Positions 8,796 to 17,850 of a stretch of 64,000 bases of DNA are shown here, piece after piece. The position numbers were made by a program, and so were the translations under genes. Source of the stretch: Rhodoferax sp. GW822-FHT02A01 (GTDB taxonomy: Bacteria > Pseudomonadota > Gammaproteobacteria > Burkholderiales > Burkholderiaceae_C); the NCBI RefSeq assembly GCF_038784515.1, contig NZ_CP152376.1, positions 3,720,001 through 3,784,000 of the forward strand, written 5' to 3'. How positions within the stretch are numbered: the stretch's first letter is position 1; every line of letters begins with the position of its first letter. The notes beneath the pieces were generated by a model that made no database searches, was not told the DNA's origin, and saw nothing but the letters and a program-made list of their open reading frames with translations.

Positions 8796-9389
8796 CTACA
8801 GGTGCATCGCAGCCAGGCCACCCACGATCACACCCAATCCGCCCACGCCAAACATGGCGTACTCCAGCCATTTCTTCTTGGTCAGCAGGGCAATGGCAGC
8901 CAGCGCAATAGCCACCTGGAGCACCGTGGTGGCTTGTGCCCAGCGGTGGTGCTGGTGCATCTGCTCATCGCTCTGGTGGTCCCACTCGGTGGCTTCGCCC
9001 TCGAGCTTTTCCGCAGCAACCTTGATCTCGGCTTTCTCTTTTTCGTAACGGTCTATCTTGGCCTGGTAGGTGGGCTGCTTGGCTTCCGGGGCCAGATCGC
9101 GCGCTAGCTCGGCCAGGGACTGCTTGGTGCTCTTGGCCTGGAAGTAGTTCCACTGATTGGAGGCTTCGGCTTTCTTGAGCGCCGCGTTGTTCTTGAACAG
9201 TCCCGCGTTGGCCTGGGTTGCGCCGCCCATGTAGGAAAAGATGGCACCCACCGTGGCGATGATGGCAGTGAACATCGCGATCTGGTTGATCATGCCGCCG
9301 CCTTTGCCATGGTCGCCATGGCCGCCTTGCACCGCATGCTCCAGCTCATGGTCGTGGGGGCCATGCACGTGAAATCCACCTTCAGACAT
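8796..9389 (-). CDS. DUF4337 membrane protein with a histidine-rich N-terminus
   Basis: A 197-residue protein of unknown function. The N-terminal 31 residues contain seven histidines plus many Gly, Asp and Glu, then a transmembrane helix (about 33-57), a charged region of about 90 residues predicted to be helical (LKKAEASNQWNYFQAKSTK onward, matching the DUF4337 pattern), and two C-terminal hydrophobic segments (about 150-168 and 173-196). It ends 3 bases from the 5'-nucleotidase stop (convergent) and begins 3 bases after the folA stop, so it is probably the last gene of a thyA-folA-DUF4337 transcript. Confidence 0.85.
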   Translation of the reverse strand: MSEGGFHVHGPHDHELEHAVQGGHGDHGKGGGMINQIAMFTAIIATVGAIFSYMGGATQANAGLFKNNAALKKAEASNQWNYFQAKSTKQSLAELARDLAPEAKQPTYQAKIDRYEKEKAEIKVAAEKLEGEATEWDHQSDEQMHQHHRWAQATTVLQVAIALAAIALLTKKKWLEYAMFGVGGLGVIVGGLAAMHL

Positions 9390-9392
9390 TCT

Positions 9393-9887
9393 TCAAACTC
9401 CTGTGTTGTGTTCTAGGGTAATCAAACGATATGACAGCCCGTTGGCTGCCACGTGTTCTTCGCGGGCAGTCTCCCGCCATGTCGCATCGAATGTAGGGGC
9501 AAATGCGTCGCCTTCAACATCCACATCGATCTCGGTAATCACCGCCGAGGCGGCCAGGGGCAGTGCCAGTGCATACATTTGCGCGCCGCCTATGACCCAG
9601 GCGTTTTCGGCGATGCCGCACAAGGCTAAGGCGGCTTGCAATGAATCGGCGCGCAATGCGCCTGCCTCTTGCCAGTCGGCTTGGCGCGTCACCACCACAT
9701 TGGCGCGGCCGGGCAGGGGGCGGAAACGGGGTGGTAGCGAATCCCAGGTCTTGCGGCCCATGATGACCGGGCAGCCCAGGGTGGTGCGCTTGAAATGCGC
9801 CATGTCTTCCGGCAGATGCCAGGGCAAGGCGTTGTCCTTGCCGATGACGCCGTTGCGGCTGCGGGCGAAGATGAGGTGCAGCTTCAT
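9393..9887 (-). CDS. folA: Dihydrofolate reductase
   Basis: Reduces dihydrofolate to tetrahydrofolate with NADPH. Start ATG 9887 (MKLHLIFARSRNGVIG) fits the family N-terminus best; a GTG at 9896 overlapping the thyA stop would add three residues. Motifs seen: GVIGKDNALPWHLPEDMAHFKRTT (the substrate acid is Asp or Glu in LPEDM), the NADPH-binding GRKTWDSLP, and VIGGAQMYALALP. The 164-residue length is normal. It lies 5 bases after thyA, whose product makes the dihydrofolate that this enzyme recycles, so the pairing is functional as well as positional. Confidence 0.97.
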   Translation of the reverse strand: MKLHLIFARSRNGVIGKDNALPWHLPEDMAHFKRTTLGCPVIMGRKTWDSLPPRFRPLPGRANVVVTRQADWQEAGALRADSLQAALALCGIAENAWVIGGAQMYALALPLAASAVITEIDVDVEGDAFAPTFDATWRETAREEHVAANGLSYRLITLEHNTGV

Positions 9888-9892
9888 CGTGC

Positions 9893-10738
9893 TCACACGG
9901 CCACAGGCGCCTTGATGGCGGCGTGGCTCTGGTAGTCCAGCACTTCAAAGTCCTCGTAGGCGTAGTCAAAGATCGAGTCGGGTTTGCGCTTGATGTGCAG
10001 TGTGGGGTAGGGGAATGGCGCGCGGCTGAGCTGTTCTTCTACCTGTTCATGGTGGTTGCTGTAGATGTGGCAGTCGCCACCGGTCCAGATGAAGTCGCCC
10101 ACCTCCAAGTCACATTGCTGGGCCAGCATATGGGTCAGCAGCGCATAGCTGGCGATGTTGAAAGGCACGCCCAGCAGGATATCGGCGCTGCGCTGGTAGA
10201 GCTGGCAGCTCAGGCGCCCTTTGTCGCCGGGATTTTCGCCGGGTGCCACATAGAACTGGAAGAACGCATGGCAGGGCATGAGCGCCATCTTGGAGAGGTC
10301 AGCCACGTTCCAGGCGCTCACAATCATGCGGCGCGAATCGGGGTTGGTCTTGAGCGTCTTGACCAGCTCGCTGATCTGGTCGATGTGGCCACCGTCCGGT
10401 GTGGGCCAGCTGCGCCACTGCACGCCGTACACCGGGCCCAAGTCGCCATCCGGCTTGGCCCACTCGTCCCAGATGGATACGCCGCGTTCCTTGAGCCAGT
10501 TGTTGTTGCTGGAGCCGGTCAGGAACCAAAGCAGCTCCTGGATGATGGAGCGCAGGTGCACCTTCTTGGTGGTGACCAGGGGAAAGCCTTCATTTAGGTC
10601 AAAGCGCATCTGGTAGCCAAACACGCTGCGCGTACCGGTACCGGTGCGGTCGGTCTTCTGGACGCCCGTGGTGTACACGTGGCGCATGAAATCTTCGTAT
10701 TGGGAGCGCACGGGGCGCTGGGTTTGCGGGTTTGTCAT
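9893..10738 (-). CDS. thyA: Thymidylate synthase (ThyA type)
   Basis: Methylates dUMP to dTMP using methylenetetrahydrofolate. Signature regions: [12 protein letters not shown] and [21 protein letters not shown] at the N-terminus, the catalytic cysteine in [37 protein letters not shown], and the C-terminal valine typical of the family. ATG 10738 (MTNPQTQ) is chosen because homologues start close to [14 protein letters not shown] 10753 would add five residues, and neither start has a good ribosome site. Length about 281. First gene of the thyA-folA-DUF4337 group. Confidence 0.97.
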   Translation of the reverse strand: MTNPQTQRPVRSQYEDFMRHVYTTGVQKTDRTGTGTRSVFGYQMRFDLNEGFPLVTTKKVHLRSIIQELLWFLTGSSNNNWLKERGVSIWDEWAKPDGDLGPVYGVQWRSWPTPDGGHIDQISELVKTLKTNPDSRRMIVSAWNVADLSKMALMPCHAFFQFYVAPGENPGDKGRLSCQLYQRSADILLGVPFNIASYALLTHMLAQQCDLEVGDFIWTGGDCHIYSNHHEQVEEQLSRAPFPYPTLHIKRKPDSIFDYAYEDFEVLDYQSHAAIKAPVAV

Positions 10739-10783
10739 GACACTTTGGAACATGGTGGTGTTGGCCCCTATTGTCGCTGGTGC

Positions 10784-10877
10784 GGAGTCCGGGTGTCAGA
10801 GCGGTATGCTCCGTGTCCCCCGCCCGCTGCGCGGGCTCCTCCTTTACCTGCGCATACCGCTCTGACGCCCGGACTCC
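10784..10877. repeat. Nested inverted repeat in the gap between the FAD oxidase gene and thyA
   Basis: A 25-base left arm (10784-10808) and a 25-base right arm (10853-10877) are reverse complements except for one position. The 44-base interior holds a second perfect stem, GCCCGC-TGC-GCGGGC (10822-10836). There is no T-run after either stem, so it is not a standard terminator. It lies in the 176-base gap between the FAD oxidase gene's end and thyA's start, both on the minus strand. It looks like an intergenic repeat unit or an RNA-stabilising structure. Confidence 0.85.
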
Positions 10878-10913
10878 TTCGGGCCTCGGGGCCGTTTCTG
10901 ACGCCTTTCCTGG

Positions 10914-12341
10914 TCAGGGTTTGAGCATGCGGCCGGGGTTCATCAGGTTCTGTGGGTCCAGTGCCTGCTTGATGCTGCGCATCAGGCCCAGGGCTACGGG
11001 GGATTTGTGCTCTGCGAGTTTTTCGCGCTTGAGGCTGCCGATGCCGTGTTCGGCGGAGATGGAGCCATTGTAGCGGTCCACCTGGTCATAGACCAGGGCA
11101 TTCATGGGCTTTTCCTGGTCGCGCAGGAAGGCCTCGGCATCGCTGCCTTCGGGGGCTTGCACGTTGTAGTGCAGATTGCCGTCCCCCAGGTGGCCATAGG
11201 CCACCATGCGCGCGCCAGGAAAGGCCTGCGCGATCTGCGCATCGGTCTCGCGCACAAAGTCGGGAATGCGCGACACCGCGATGGAGATGTCGTGCTTGAT
11301 GTTCAGTCCTTCCTGGGCCTGGGCCAGGGGAATACTTTCGCGGATATGCCAGAGCGCACGGGCCTGGGCCAGGCTTTCGGCCACCACGGCATCCAGCACG
11401 CAGCCGTCTTGCAGGGCTTCCTCCAGCAGGGTTTCCAGCAGGGTGCGCGCGTGGGCTTCGGAGTCGTGGTCGGACACCTCCAGCACCACGCAATACGGGT
11501 CTTCGCCGTCAAAGGGAATGTGCTGCTGCGGGAAGTGTTTGCGCACCAGGCTGAGTGCAAAGTCGCCCATGACTTCAAAACCGGTCAAGCCAGCGCTCAG
11601 CGTCTTGTGGGCCAGACCCAGCAGCTCGACCGCCGCATCCAGCGAAGGCACCGAAGCAAAAGCGGTGAGCATGGCCGCCGGCATGGGCACCATCTTCATG
11701 GTGGCTGCGGTGATCACGCCCAGCGTGCCTTCCGAGCCAATGAACAGGTGGCGCAAGTCGTAGCCGGTGTTGTCCTTGCGCAAACCGGTGAGGCCGCTCC
11801 AGATCTCGCCCTGCGCCGTCACCACTTCCAGGCCCAGGCAGAGTTCGCGCGTATTGCCGTAGCGCACGACCTGGGTGCCTCCCGCATTGGTGCCCAGATT
11901 GCCGCCTATGGTGCAGCTGCCCTCAGCCGCCAGGCTCAAGGGGAACAGGAAACCTTGGGCTTCACAGGCCTGCTGCAAAGTCTGCAACACACAGCCAGCT
12001 TCCACGGTCACCGTCAGATTGGCGGCGTCCAGGGTACGTATCTTGTTCATGCGGGTCAGGCTCAGTACGAGCTGGGTGCCGCTGGCGTCCGGCGTCGACC
12101 CCACGACCATGCCGGTGTTGCCGCCTTGCGGCACCACGCTGATGCCGGATGCGACACAGGCCTTGATCACGGCAGCCACTTCCTCTGTAGTGGCAGGCCG
12201 CACCACGGCCAGGGCCTTGCCCCGCTGTCGCTTGCGCCAGTCCAGTTCCCAGGCGCTCAGATCACCTTCGGTGAGGACGTGGGCATCGCCCACGATGGCG
12301 CGCAGGGTGTGCAAAAAGGTGTCTTGTGCAATAGGGGGCAT
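10914..12341 (-). CDS. FAD-linked 2-hydroxyacid dehydrogenase (GlcD / D-2-hydroxyglutarate dehydrogenase-like)
   Basis: A 475-residue flavoprotein of the FAD_binding_4 / FAD-oxidase_C type. The FAD-binding half has VVRPATTEEVAAVIKAC (near residue 40), VPQGGNTGMVVGS, EGSCTIGGNLGTNAGG and IGSEGTLGVITAATM. The C-terminal half has YGHLGDGNLHYNV and SAEHGIGSLKR, whose histidines are characteristic of D-lactate, glycolate and D-2-hydroxyglutarate dehydrogenases. The substrate cannot be told from sequence alone. Start ATG 12341 (MPPIAQDTF) is used; longer frames run into the upstream gene. It follows the DUF2069 gene by 14 bases on the same strand. Confidence 0.88.
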   Translation of the reverse strand: MPPIAQDTFLHTLRAIVGDAHVLTEGDLSAWELDWRKRQRGKALAVVRPATTEEVAAVIKACVASGISVVPQGGNTGMVVGSTPDASGTQLVLSLTRMNKIRTLDAANLTVTVEAGCVLQTLQQACEAQGFLFPLSLAAEGSCTIGGNLGTNAGGTQVVRYGNTRELCLGLEVVTAQGEIWSGLTGLRKDNTGYDLRHLFIGSEGTLGVITAATMKMVPMPAAMLTAFASVPSLDAAVELLGLAHKTLSAGLTGFEVMGDFALSLVRKHFPQQHIPFDGEDPYCVVLEVSDHDSEAHARTLLETLLEEALQDGCVLDAVVAESLAQARALWHIRESIPLAQAQEGLNIKHDISIAVSRIPDFVRETDAQIAQAFPGARMVAYGHLGDGNLHYNVQAPEGSDAEAFLRDQEKPMNALVYDQVDRYNGSISAEHGIGSLKREKLAEHKSPVALGLMRSIKQALDPQNLMNPGRMLKP

Positions 12342-12355
12342 GCTGTAAGGAACTC

Positions 12356-12784
12356 TCAGGCAGGCTGCTGGTCCGCAGTCTGTGCGGTGGCAAATTTGGC
12401 ATTGCGCTGGCGTGCGCGCACGTGCAGGGTGCAGGCCACGAACAGCACCAGGCACAAGGCGGTTTCCAGCATGGCAAGGTAGTTGCCCGGGGCCTTGTCG
12501 CCCCAGGCGCGCACCACGCCTTCGATGAAATACAGCCACACCATCAGGCTGACCCAACGGTAGGTGTACATGCGGTTTTTCAGAATCCCGGCAATGGGTA
12601 TGCACAGGGGCAACACCTTGAGTGCCAACCAGCTGCCGCCGGGGCGCAAGGGGCTGAGCCACAGCTCCCAGAGCAAGCCCAGCACCACCAGACCGAGCAG
12701 ACTGCCCAAGGCAAGCCAGCGGCTGGCACTCACGGTGGCGGTGGTACTGGGAACGAGGGGAGGGGAAGAGGGGGCAATGAACAT
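12356..12784 (-). CDS. DUF2069 inner-membrane protein
   Basis: A 142-residue protein with four hydrophobic segments (about residues 22-42, 54-72, 78-94 and 104-122) and a hydrophilic Gln/Ala-rich end; YRWVSLMVWLYFIEGVVRAW matches the conserved centre of DUF2069. Function is unknown. The gene is divergent from the yihY-type gene with only 20 bases between starts, an arrangement I recall as common in betaproteobacteria, so the two may share a promoter region and a membrane-related role. Confidence 0.85.
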   Translation of the reverse strand: MFIAPSSPPLVPSTTATVSASRWLALGSLLGLVVLGLLWELWLSPLRPGGSWLALKVLPLCIPIAGILKNRMYTYRWVSLMVWLYFIEGVVRAWGDKAPGNYLAMLETALCLVLFVACTLHVRARQRNAKFATAQTADQQPA

Positions 12785-12804
12785 GGCAGTGGCATCATAG
12801 CGGG

Positions 12805-14022
12805 ATGCAATTGTTTGAACGTTTTCTTGTCTGGCTGTCCGAAGTGTCCAGCGTGCGCTGGCGTGACGCTGCCCATATGCTGCGTGAGCGCTTCCGCGAG
12901 GACCGGCTGGGCCTGACCGCCAGTAGCCTGACTTTCACCACCACCATTGCCTTGGTTCCGCTGATCACGGTGGCGCTGGCGGTGCTGACGGCCTTTCCCA
13001 TGTTCTCCAAGTTCCAGGACGTGTTGCAGAAGTGGCTGATCGAAAGCCTGGTGCCCGACAACATCGCCCGCCAGGTGCTGGGCTACCTCAACCAGTTTGC
13101 CGGCAAGGCCAGCAAACTGGGTTTTGCGGGTCTGGCGGCATTGGCTGCCAGCGCACTGGCGCTCATCTTCACGATTGACCGCACGCTCAACAGCATCTGG
13201 CGCGTGCGCGCCAAGCGGCCGCTGGGCCAGCGCGTGCTGATCTACTGGTCCGCCATGACCCTGGGGCCGGTGGTACTGGGCGCCAGCCTGACCATGACCT
13301 CTTACGCGCTATCCGCCTCCAAGGGGCTGGTGGGTGCCATGCCGGGAGGGCTGGGATTCCTGCTCGATGTGCTGCAGTTCCTGTTGGTTGCGGGTGGCAT
13401 GGCGGCCATGTTCCATTACGTGCCCAATACCTTTGTGCGCTGGGGGCATGCCTGGATGGGCGGCCTGTTTGTTTCCGCCTGCATGGAAGTGGCAAAGAGG
13501 TTACTGGCCATCTACATCAGCAAGGTGCCAACCTACTCGGCGGTCTACGGTGCCTTTGCCACCTTGCCGATTTTGCTGGTGTGGATCTACATGGCGTGGG
13601 TCATCGTGCTTCTGGGGGCGGCACTGACGGCCTATGTGCCCAGCCTGATCGCTGGCATCCCGCGCAAGCGCAGCGGCGTCGGCTGGCAGTTCCAACTGGC
13701 GCTGGAAGTGTTGGGTGAGCTGGATCGCGCGGCGGGCCAGGAGGACAAGGGCCGGACCCTGGCGCAGCTGTGCCAGATACTGGCGACCGATGCCCAGCGC
13801 ATGGAGCCCGTGATGGAAGCGCTGATTGCCATGGACTGGGTCGGCCAGCTCAATGAGTCAGACGCCTATGGCTCGGCTGCACGCTATGTGCTGCTGGCGC
13901 GCCCAGAAGTGGTGACCCTGGAGCCCTTGATGCATGCCTTACTGCTGCCGCGCGTGGCGGCCACCGAAAAGCTCTGGCAGCACGCGCACTGGCCCACCAT
14001 CACGCTGCGTGAGGTCATCTAG
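12805..14022 (+). CDS. YihY family inner-membrane protein with C-terminal extension
   Basis: A 405-residue protein of the YihY/virulence factor BrkB family. Six hydrophobic segments span about residues 40-275. Conserved family features are visible: LTASSLTFTTTIALVPLI, FTIDRTLNSIWRV, FHYVPNTFVRWGHAWMGGLF and YGAFATLPILLVWIYMAWVIVLLGA. The old idea that YihY is RNase BN is not supported for the family. About 120 residues after the membrane part (from residue 290) form a soluble tail (LALEVLGELDRAAGQEDKGRTLAQL...) that could be a winged-helix-like domain; enterobacterial YihY lacks most of it. It converges with the alpha/beta hydrolase gene. Confidence 0.9.
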   Translation: MQLFERFLVWLSEVSSVRWRDAAHMLRERFREDRLGLTASSLTFTTTIALVPLITVALAVLTAFPMFSKFQDVLQKWLIESLVPDNIARQVLGYLNQFAGKASKLGFAGLAALAASALALIFTIDRTLNSIWRVRAKRPLGQRVLIYWSAMTLGPVVLGASLTMTSYALSASKGLVGAMPGGLGFLLDVLQFLLVAGGMAAMFHYVPNTFVRWGHAWMGGLFVSACMEVAKRLLAIYISKVPTYSAVYGAFATLPILLVWIYMAWVIVLLGAALTAYVPSLIAGIPRKRSGVGWQFQLALEVLGELDRAAGQEDKGRTLAQLCQILATDAQRMEPVMEALIAMDWVGQLNESDAYGSAARYVLLARPEVVTLEPLMHALLLPRVAATEKLWQHAHWPTITLREVI

Positions 14023-14031
14023 CACTGGCGC

Positions 14032-14844
14032 TCAGGCGCCGGCCTTGAGGAAGCCTGTCAAAGCCTTGAGCATGTGCTCCGGCGTTTCGGTCATCTGGTG
14101 GTGGCCGCCGGGCAGCATCACCACGCTGGCGTTGCGCGCCTTGGCAATCAATGCCTTGGCCGCCTTGGGCGGCGTCATCTGGTCCTGCTCTCCCAGCACG
14201 AACAGGGTGGGGCAGGAAACCTGCGCAATCGCGGCTTCGCCGTTGCGGTAGCTGTCACAGGCAACAAAGCCGATGTGAAACAGATTGACCGTCGTGTTGC
14301 TGGCCAGCACTTTTTTGCCCAGTGCCATGGAGGCGCCATAAATCCAGGTGCCCGGCCCCAGGGCTGAAGGGGGAGGCGCCAGGGTGCTGCGCGAGAACAC
14401 ATTCACCATGTCCAGCGCCTTTTGCGGGCTGTTCAAGGAAGCGTCGATCAGTGCTGGCGATACCTGCATGGGGTAGGCAATGCCTACCAGCACCAACTGG
14501 CTGACACGTTCGGGCGCGCACCCGGCAGCTTCCAGAGCTACCAGGGAGCCAAAGCTGTGGCCCACCAGGGCGGCCTTGGCCACGCCCGCTGCATCCAGCA
14601 AGGCCAGAACCCAGTCGGCGGCCTCTTGCACGGTGGTGGCCGGTGCACCCGTGCTGCGGCAATGGCCGGGCAGGTCCAGCGCCAGCACGTTCCAGCCGTG
14701 GTTGGCAAAGTAGCGGCTCTGCAGAATCCAGACGCTGTGGTCGTTGAGCACGCCGTGGATGAACACCACGGTGGGTTTGGCAGGGTCCAAAGACTTGCCG
14801 GCGGTGTAGCAGTAAATGGAGGCGTTGTGGACCTGGATGTGCAT
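14032..14844 (-). CDS. Alpha/beta-fold hydrolase
   Basis: A 270-residue hydrolase. The oxyanion region FIHGVLNDHSVW, the nucleophile elbow GHSFGS, the acid segment FVLGEQDQMTPP and the catalytic histidine GGHHQM are all in place, so it should be active. The substrate is unknown; esters, lactones and C-C bonds are all possible for this family. The ATG at 14844 lies one base after the stop of the sulfhydrylase gene (TGACATG), so the two are translationally coupled. No lid domain or signal peptide is obvious, so it should be cytoplasmic. Confidence 0.85.
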   Translation of the reverse strand: MHIQVHNASIYCYTAGKSLDPAKPTVVFIHGVLNDHSVWILQSRYFANHGWNVLALDLPGHCRSTGAPATTVQEAADWVLALLDAAGVAKAALVGHSFGSLVALEAAGCAPERVSQLVLVGIAYPMQVSPALIDASLNSPQKALDMVNVFSRSTLAPPPSALGPGTWIYGASMALGKKVLASNTTVNLFHIGFVACDSYRNGEAAIAQVSCPTLFVLGEQDQMTPPKAAKALIAKARNASVVMLPGGHHQMTETPEHMLKALTGFLKAGA

Positions 14845-14845
14845 G

Positions 14846-16144
14846 TCAGGCTCCCGCTTTCTCGGCAGCGCGCAGGGCGCGCTTGAGGTCGTCGAGCAGA
14901 TCGTCCGCCTCTTCGAGCCCAATGGACAGGCGTATCGTGCCCTGGCTGATGCCGCCCTTGGCGAGCGCCTCATCGTCCATGCGAAAGTGGGTGGTGCTGG
15001 CCGGGTGTATCACCAGGCTGCGGCAGTCGCCCACGTTCGCCAAGTGGCTGAACACCTTGAGGGCTTCCACAAAGGCCTTGCCCTGGGCACGTGAGCCTTT
15101 GATGTCAAAGCTGAACACCGAGCCAGCGCCGCGCGGCAGCAGCTTCTGCGCAAGGGCATGGTCTGGGTGTGTCTCCAGCATCGGGTGGCCCACGCGCGAA
15201 ACCAGGGGATGCTGGGCCAGGAACTCCACCACGCGCTGGGTGTTGCGCATATGGCGCTCCATGCGCAGCGACAGCGTCTCTATGCCCTGCAGGATCAGCC
15301 AGGCCGAGTGCGGGCTCAGCGCGGCGCCAAAGTCGCGCAACCCTTCGCGCCGGGCGCGCAGCAAGAATGCACCCACCGATGCCTCCTCAGTGAACACCAT
15401 GTTGTGAAAGCCCTCATAGGGTGCCGAGAGTTCCGGGAACTTGCCCGAGGCGTCCCAGTCAAAGCTGCCGCCGTCCACCACCAGACCGCCAATCACCGTG
15501 CCGTGCCCGCTCAGGAACTTGGTGGCCGAGTGATAGACCAGATCGGCACCTTGCGTGAAAGGTTGCACCAGCCAGGGCGAGGTGAGGGTGGAGTCCACCA
15601 GCAGCGGCACTCCGGCTTCGTGGGCAATGGCGGCCACCTCGGGGGTATTGAGCACGTCCAGCCCGGGGTTGCCCACGGTTTCGCCAAAGAACAGCTTGGT
15701 ATTGGGCCGCACCGCAGCACGCCAGCCATCAAGGTCACCTGGTTTGACGAAGGTGGTCTCTATGCCGAAGCGGCGCAGCGTGTAGTGCAACAGGTTTTGC
15801 GAGCCCCCATAGAGCGCGGTGGAGGCCACGATGTGGCTGCCCGCACCCATCAGGGTGGCAATACACAGGTGCAGGGCAGCCTGTCCGCTGGCCACCGAGA
15901 TGGCGCCCACACCGCCTTCCAGCGCGCTGATGCGCTGCTCCAGCACCGCATTGGTGGGATTGCTGATGCGCGAATACACATGGCCGGCACGCTCCATGTT
16001 GAACAGCGAGGCGGCGTGGTCGCTGGACTCGAAAACGAAGGACGTGGTGAGGTGGATTGGCACGGCGCGCGCGCCGGTGGCATCAATGGTGGCACCGGCA
16101 TGCAGTGCGAGCGTGTCGAAACCGGGGTCGGCATAACCTGCCAT
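14846..16144 (-). CDS. O-acetyl/O-succinylhomoserine sulfhydrylase (Cys/Met metabolism PLP enzyme)
   Basis: PLP enzyme of 432 residues forming homocysteine directly from an activated homoserine and sulfide, in methionine synthesis. Seen: YSRISNPTNAVLEQRISALEGG, SGQAALH, the aspartate contacting PLP in VDSTLTSPWLVQP, and the Schiff-base lysine in YHSATKFLSGHG. The length and the EGGVGAISVASGQAALHL region fit the O-acetylhomoserine aminocarboxypropyltransferase (MetY) branch better than the shorter MetZ branch, but the acyl donor is uncertain. It leads a two-gene transcript with the alpha/beta hydrolase and is divergent from the CBS gene. Confidence 0.9.
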   Translation of the reverse strand: MAGYADPGFDTLALHAGATIDATGARAVPIHLTTSFVFESSDHAASLFNMERAGHVYSRISNPTNAVLEQRISALEGGVGAISVASGQAALHLCIATLMGAGSHIVASTALYGGSQNLLHYTLRRFGIETTFVKPGDLDGWRAAVRPNTKLFFGETVGNPGLDVLNTPEVAAIAHEAGVPLLVDSTLTSPWLVQPFTQGADLVYHSATKFLSGHGTVIGGLVVDGGSFDWDASGKFPELSAPYEGFHNMVFTEEASVGAFLLRARREGLRDFGAALSPHSAWLILQGIETLSLRMERHMRNTQRVVEFLAQHPLVSRVGHPMLETHPDHALAQKLLPRGAGSVFSFDIKGSRAQGKAFVEALKVFSHLANVGDCRSLVIHPASTTHFRMDDEALAKGGISQGTIRLSIGLEEADDLLDDLKRALRAAEKAGA

Positions 16145-16248
16145 GGTCGTCTCCGTTGCGAAGTGTTGTCAAAATGGGCTGGAAAGCCACACATTGTGGG
16201 CTATATTCAAGTTCTGGATACCCATACCTAGTGCCTTGAGGAAACACC

Positions 16249-16707
16249 ATGAAAGTCAGCGACATCCTGCGCGTCAAAGGCGGCACGCTTTTCACCGCCC
16301 ATCCCGATGAACCCCTGTCCCGCGCATTGGACCTGATGGCGGAAAAGGATATCGGTTCGCTGGTGGTCATGGAGCACGGCGACCTGGTGGGCATGCTGAC
16401 TTTCCGCGAAGTGATCCAGACCCTCGTCAAGAATGGCGGCGTCATTGGCACCACCATCGTACGCACCGCCATGGACGACGCGCCCCTGACCTGCACCATG
16501 GAAACCGATATGGACGAAGTGCGCCGCATGATGCTGGACCGCCATGCCCGCTACATGCCGGTGATGGACATGCGCATGCTCATGGGCGTGATCAGCTTCT
16601 ACGACGTGGCACGCGCCGTGGTGGACAGCCAGAATTTCGAGAACCAGATGCTCAAGGCCTATATCCGCGACTGGCCCGAGGGCGAAGCGCCCGCAGCGCC
16701 CAACTGA
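16249..16707 (+). CDS. CBS-domain pair protein
   Basis: A 152-residue protein made almost entirely of two CBS motifs (about residues 8-65 and 75-135), of the stand-alone type that binds adenine nucleotides or similar ligands and regulates partners. Each motif shows the usual end pattern (GDLVGMLTFREV and RMLMGVISFYDVARAVVD). No catalytic domain is attached, so its partner is unknown. A GAGG ribosome site lies upstream of the ATG. It precedes aroC by 48 bases on the same strand and could be co-transcribed with it. Confidence 0.9.
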   Translation: MKVSDILRVKGGTLFTAHPDEPLSRALDLMAEKDIGSLVVMEHGDLVGMLTFREVIQTLVKNGGVIGTTIVRTAMDDAPLTCTMETDMDEVRRMMLDRHARYMPVMDMRMLMGVISFYDVARAVVDSQNFENQMLKAYIRDWPEGEAPAAPN

Positions 16708-16755
16708 TGTGCCGGGCGGCCAGCAGGCCGCGCGCTCTGGGATAATCCGCCTTCT

Positions 16756-17850
16756 ATGAGCGGCAATACTTTTGGACAACTCTTCGCAGTCACCAACTTT
16801 GGTGAATCCCACGGCCCGGCCATTGGCTGTGTGATTGACGGCTGCCCCCCCGGCATGGCGCTCACCGAGGCGGACATCCAGTTTGATCTGGACCGCCGTC
16901 GCCCCGGCACCAGCCGCCACGTGACCCAGCGCAACGAGCCCGATGCGGTGCAGATCTTGAGCGGTGTCTACCAGGGCAAGACGACGGGCACACCGATCGC
17001 CCTGCTGATCCAGAACACCGACCAGCGCAGCAAGGATTACGGCAACCTGCTGGAAACTTTCCGCCCCGGCCATGCTGACTACGCCTATTTCCAGAAATAC
17101 GGGATCCGCGACCCCCGTGGTGGTGGCCGCTCCAGTGCGCGCCTGACCGCGCCCATGGTGGCGGCGGGCGCCGTTGCCAAGAAGTGGCTGAAGGAAAAGT
17201 TCGGTACCGAATTCCGTGGTTGCATGACGCAGATTGGTGAACTACCGATTGGCTTCGAATCATGGGACCATGTGCCGCGCAACCCTTTCTTTGCCCCGGT
17301 GGCCGACGTCTCTGCCCTGGAAGACTACATGGATGCCCTGCGCAAGGCGGGAGACTCCTGCGGTGCGCGCATTCGCGTGGTGGCCAGCAACGTGCCGGTG
17401 GGCCTGGGAGAGCCGCTGTTTGACAAGATGGATGCCGACATTGCCTACGCCATGATGGGCATCAATGCCGTCAAGGGTGTGGAAATCGGTGCCGGTTTTG
17501 CCAGCGTGTCACAACGCGGCACCATACATGGTGATTCGCTCACGCCCCAGGGCTTTGCCAGCAACAACGCGGGCGGCGTCCTGGGTGGAATCACCACTGG
17601 TCAGGACCTGGAAGTGAGCATTGCCATCAAGCCGACCAGCTCCATCACCACGCCGCGCGATTCGATTGACTCGTCCGGCAACCCGACCCAGGTCATCACC
17701 AAGGGACGTCACGACCCCTGTGTGGGCATACGCGCAACCCCCATTGCCGAGGCCATGCTGGCCCTGGTGGTGATGGACCATGCACTGCGCCACCGCGCCC
17801 AGTGCGCTGACGTGCAGCACACGCTCAAGCCGATTCCGGCCCGCATTTAA
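16756..17850 (+). CDS. aroC: Chorismate synthase
   Basis: Converts 5-enolpyruvylshikimate-3-phosphate to chorismate with reduced FMN, the last shikimate-pathway step. All three family signatures are visible: [18 protein letters not shown] (near residue 17), [12 protein letters not shown] with [14 protein letters not shown] before it (near 95-130), and [17 protein letters not shown] (near 318). Length 364 is standard. The shikimate dehydrogenase gene aroE lies elsewhere in this window (39.5-40.4 kb), not in an operon with it. The stop overlaps the convergent small membrane protein gene by three to four bases. Confidence 0.98.
   Translation: MSGNTFGQLFAVTNFGESHGPAIGCVIDGCPPGMALTEADIQFDLDRRRPGTSRHVTQRNEPDAVQILSGVYQGKTTGTPIALLIQNTDQRSKDYGNLLETFRPGHADYAYFQKYGIRDPRGGGRSSARLTAPMVAAGAVAKKWLKEKFGTEFRGCMTQIGELPIGFESWDHVPRNPFFAPVADVSALEDYMDALRKAGDSCGARIRVVASNVPVGLGEPLFDKMDADIAYAMMGINAVKGVEIGAGFASVSQRGTIHGDSLTPQGFASNNAGGVLGGITTGQDLEVSIAIKPTSSITTPRDSIDSSGNPTQVITKGRHDPCVGIRATPIAEAMLALVVMDHALRHRAQCADVQHTLKPIPARI

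Noticed and set aside
10753..10913. Small protein gene in the gap between the FAD oxidase gene and thyA
   Set aside because: The short open frames cross the inverted repeat and lack ribosome sites; the repeat explains the open reading.
11007..12482. A 491-codon open frame opposite the FAD oxidase gene
   Set aside because: Shadow frame with low-complexity His/Gln/Gly content; the minus-strand FAD oxidase has all family motifs.
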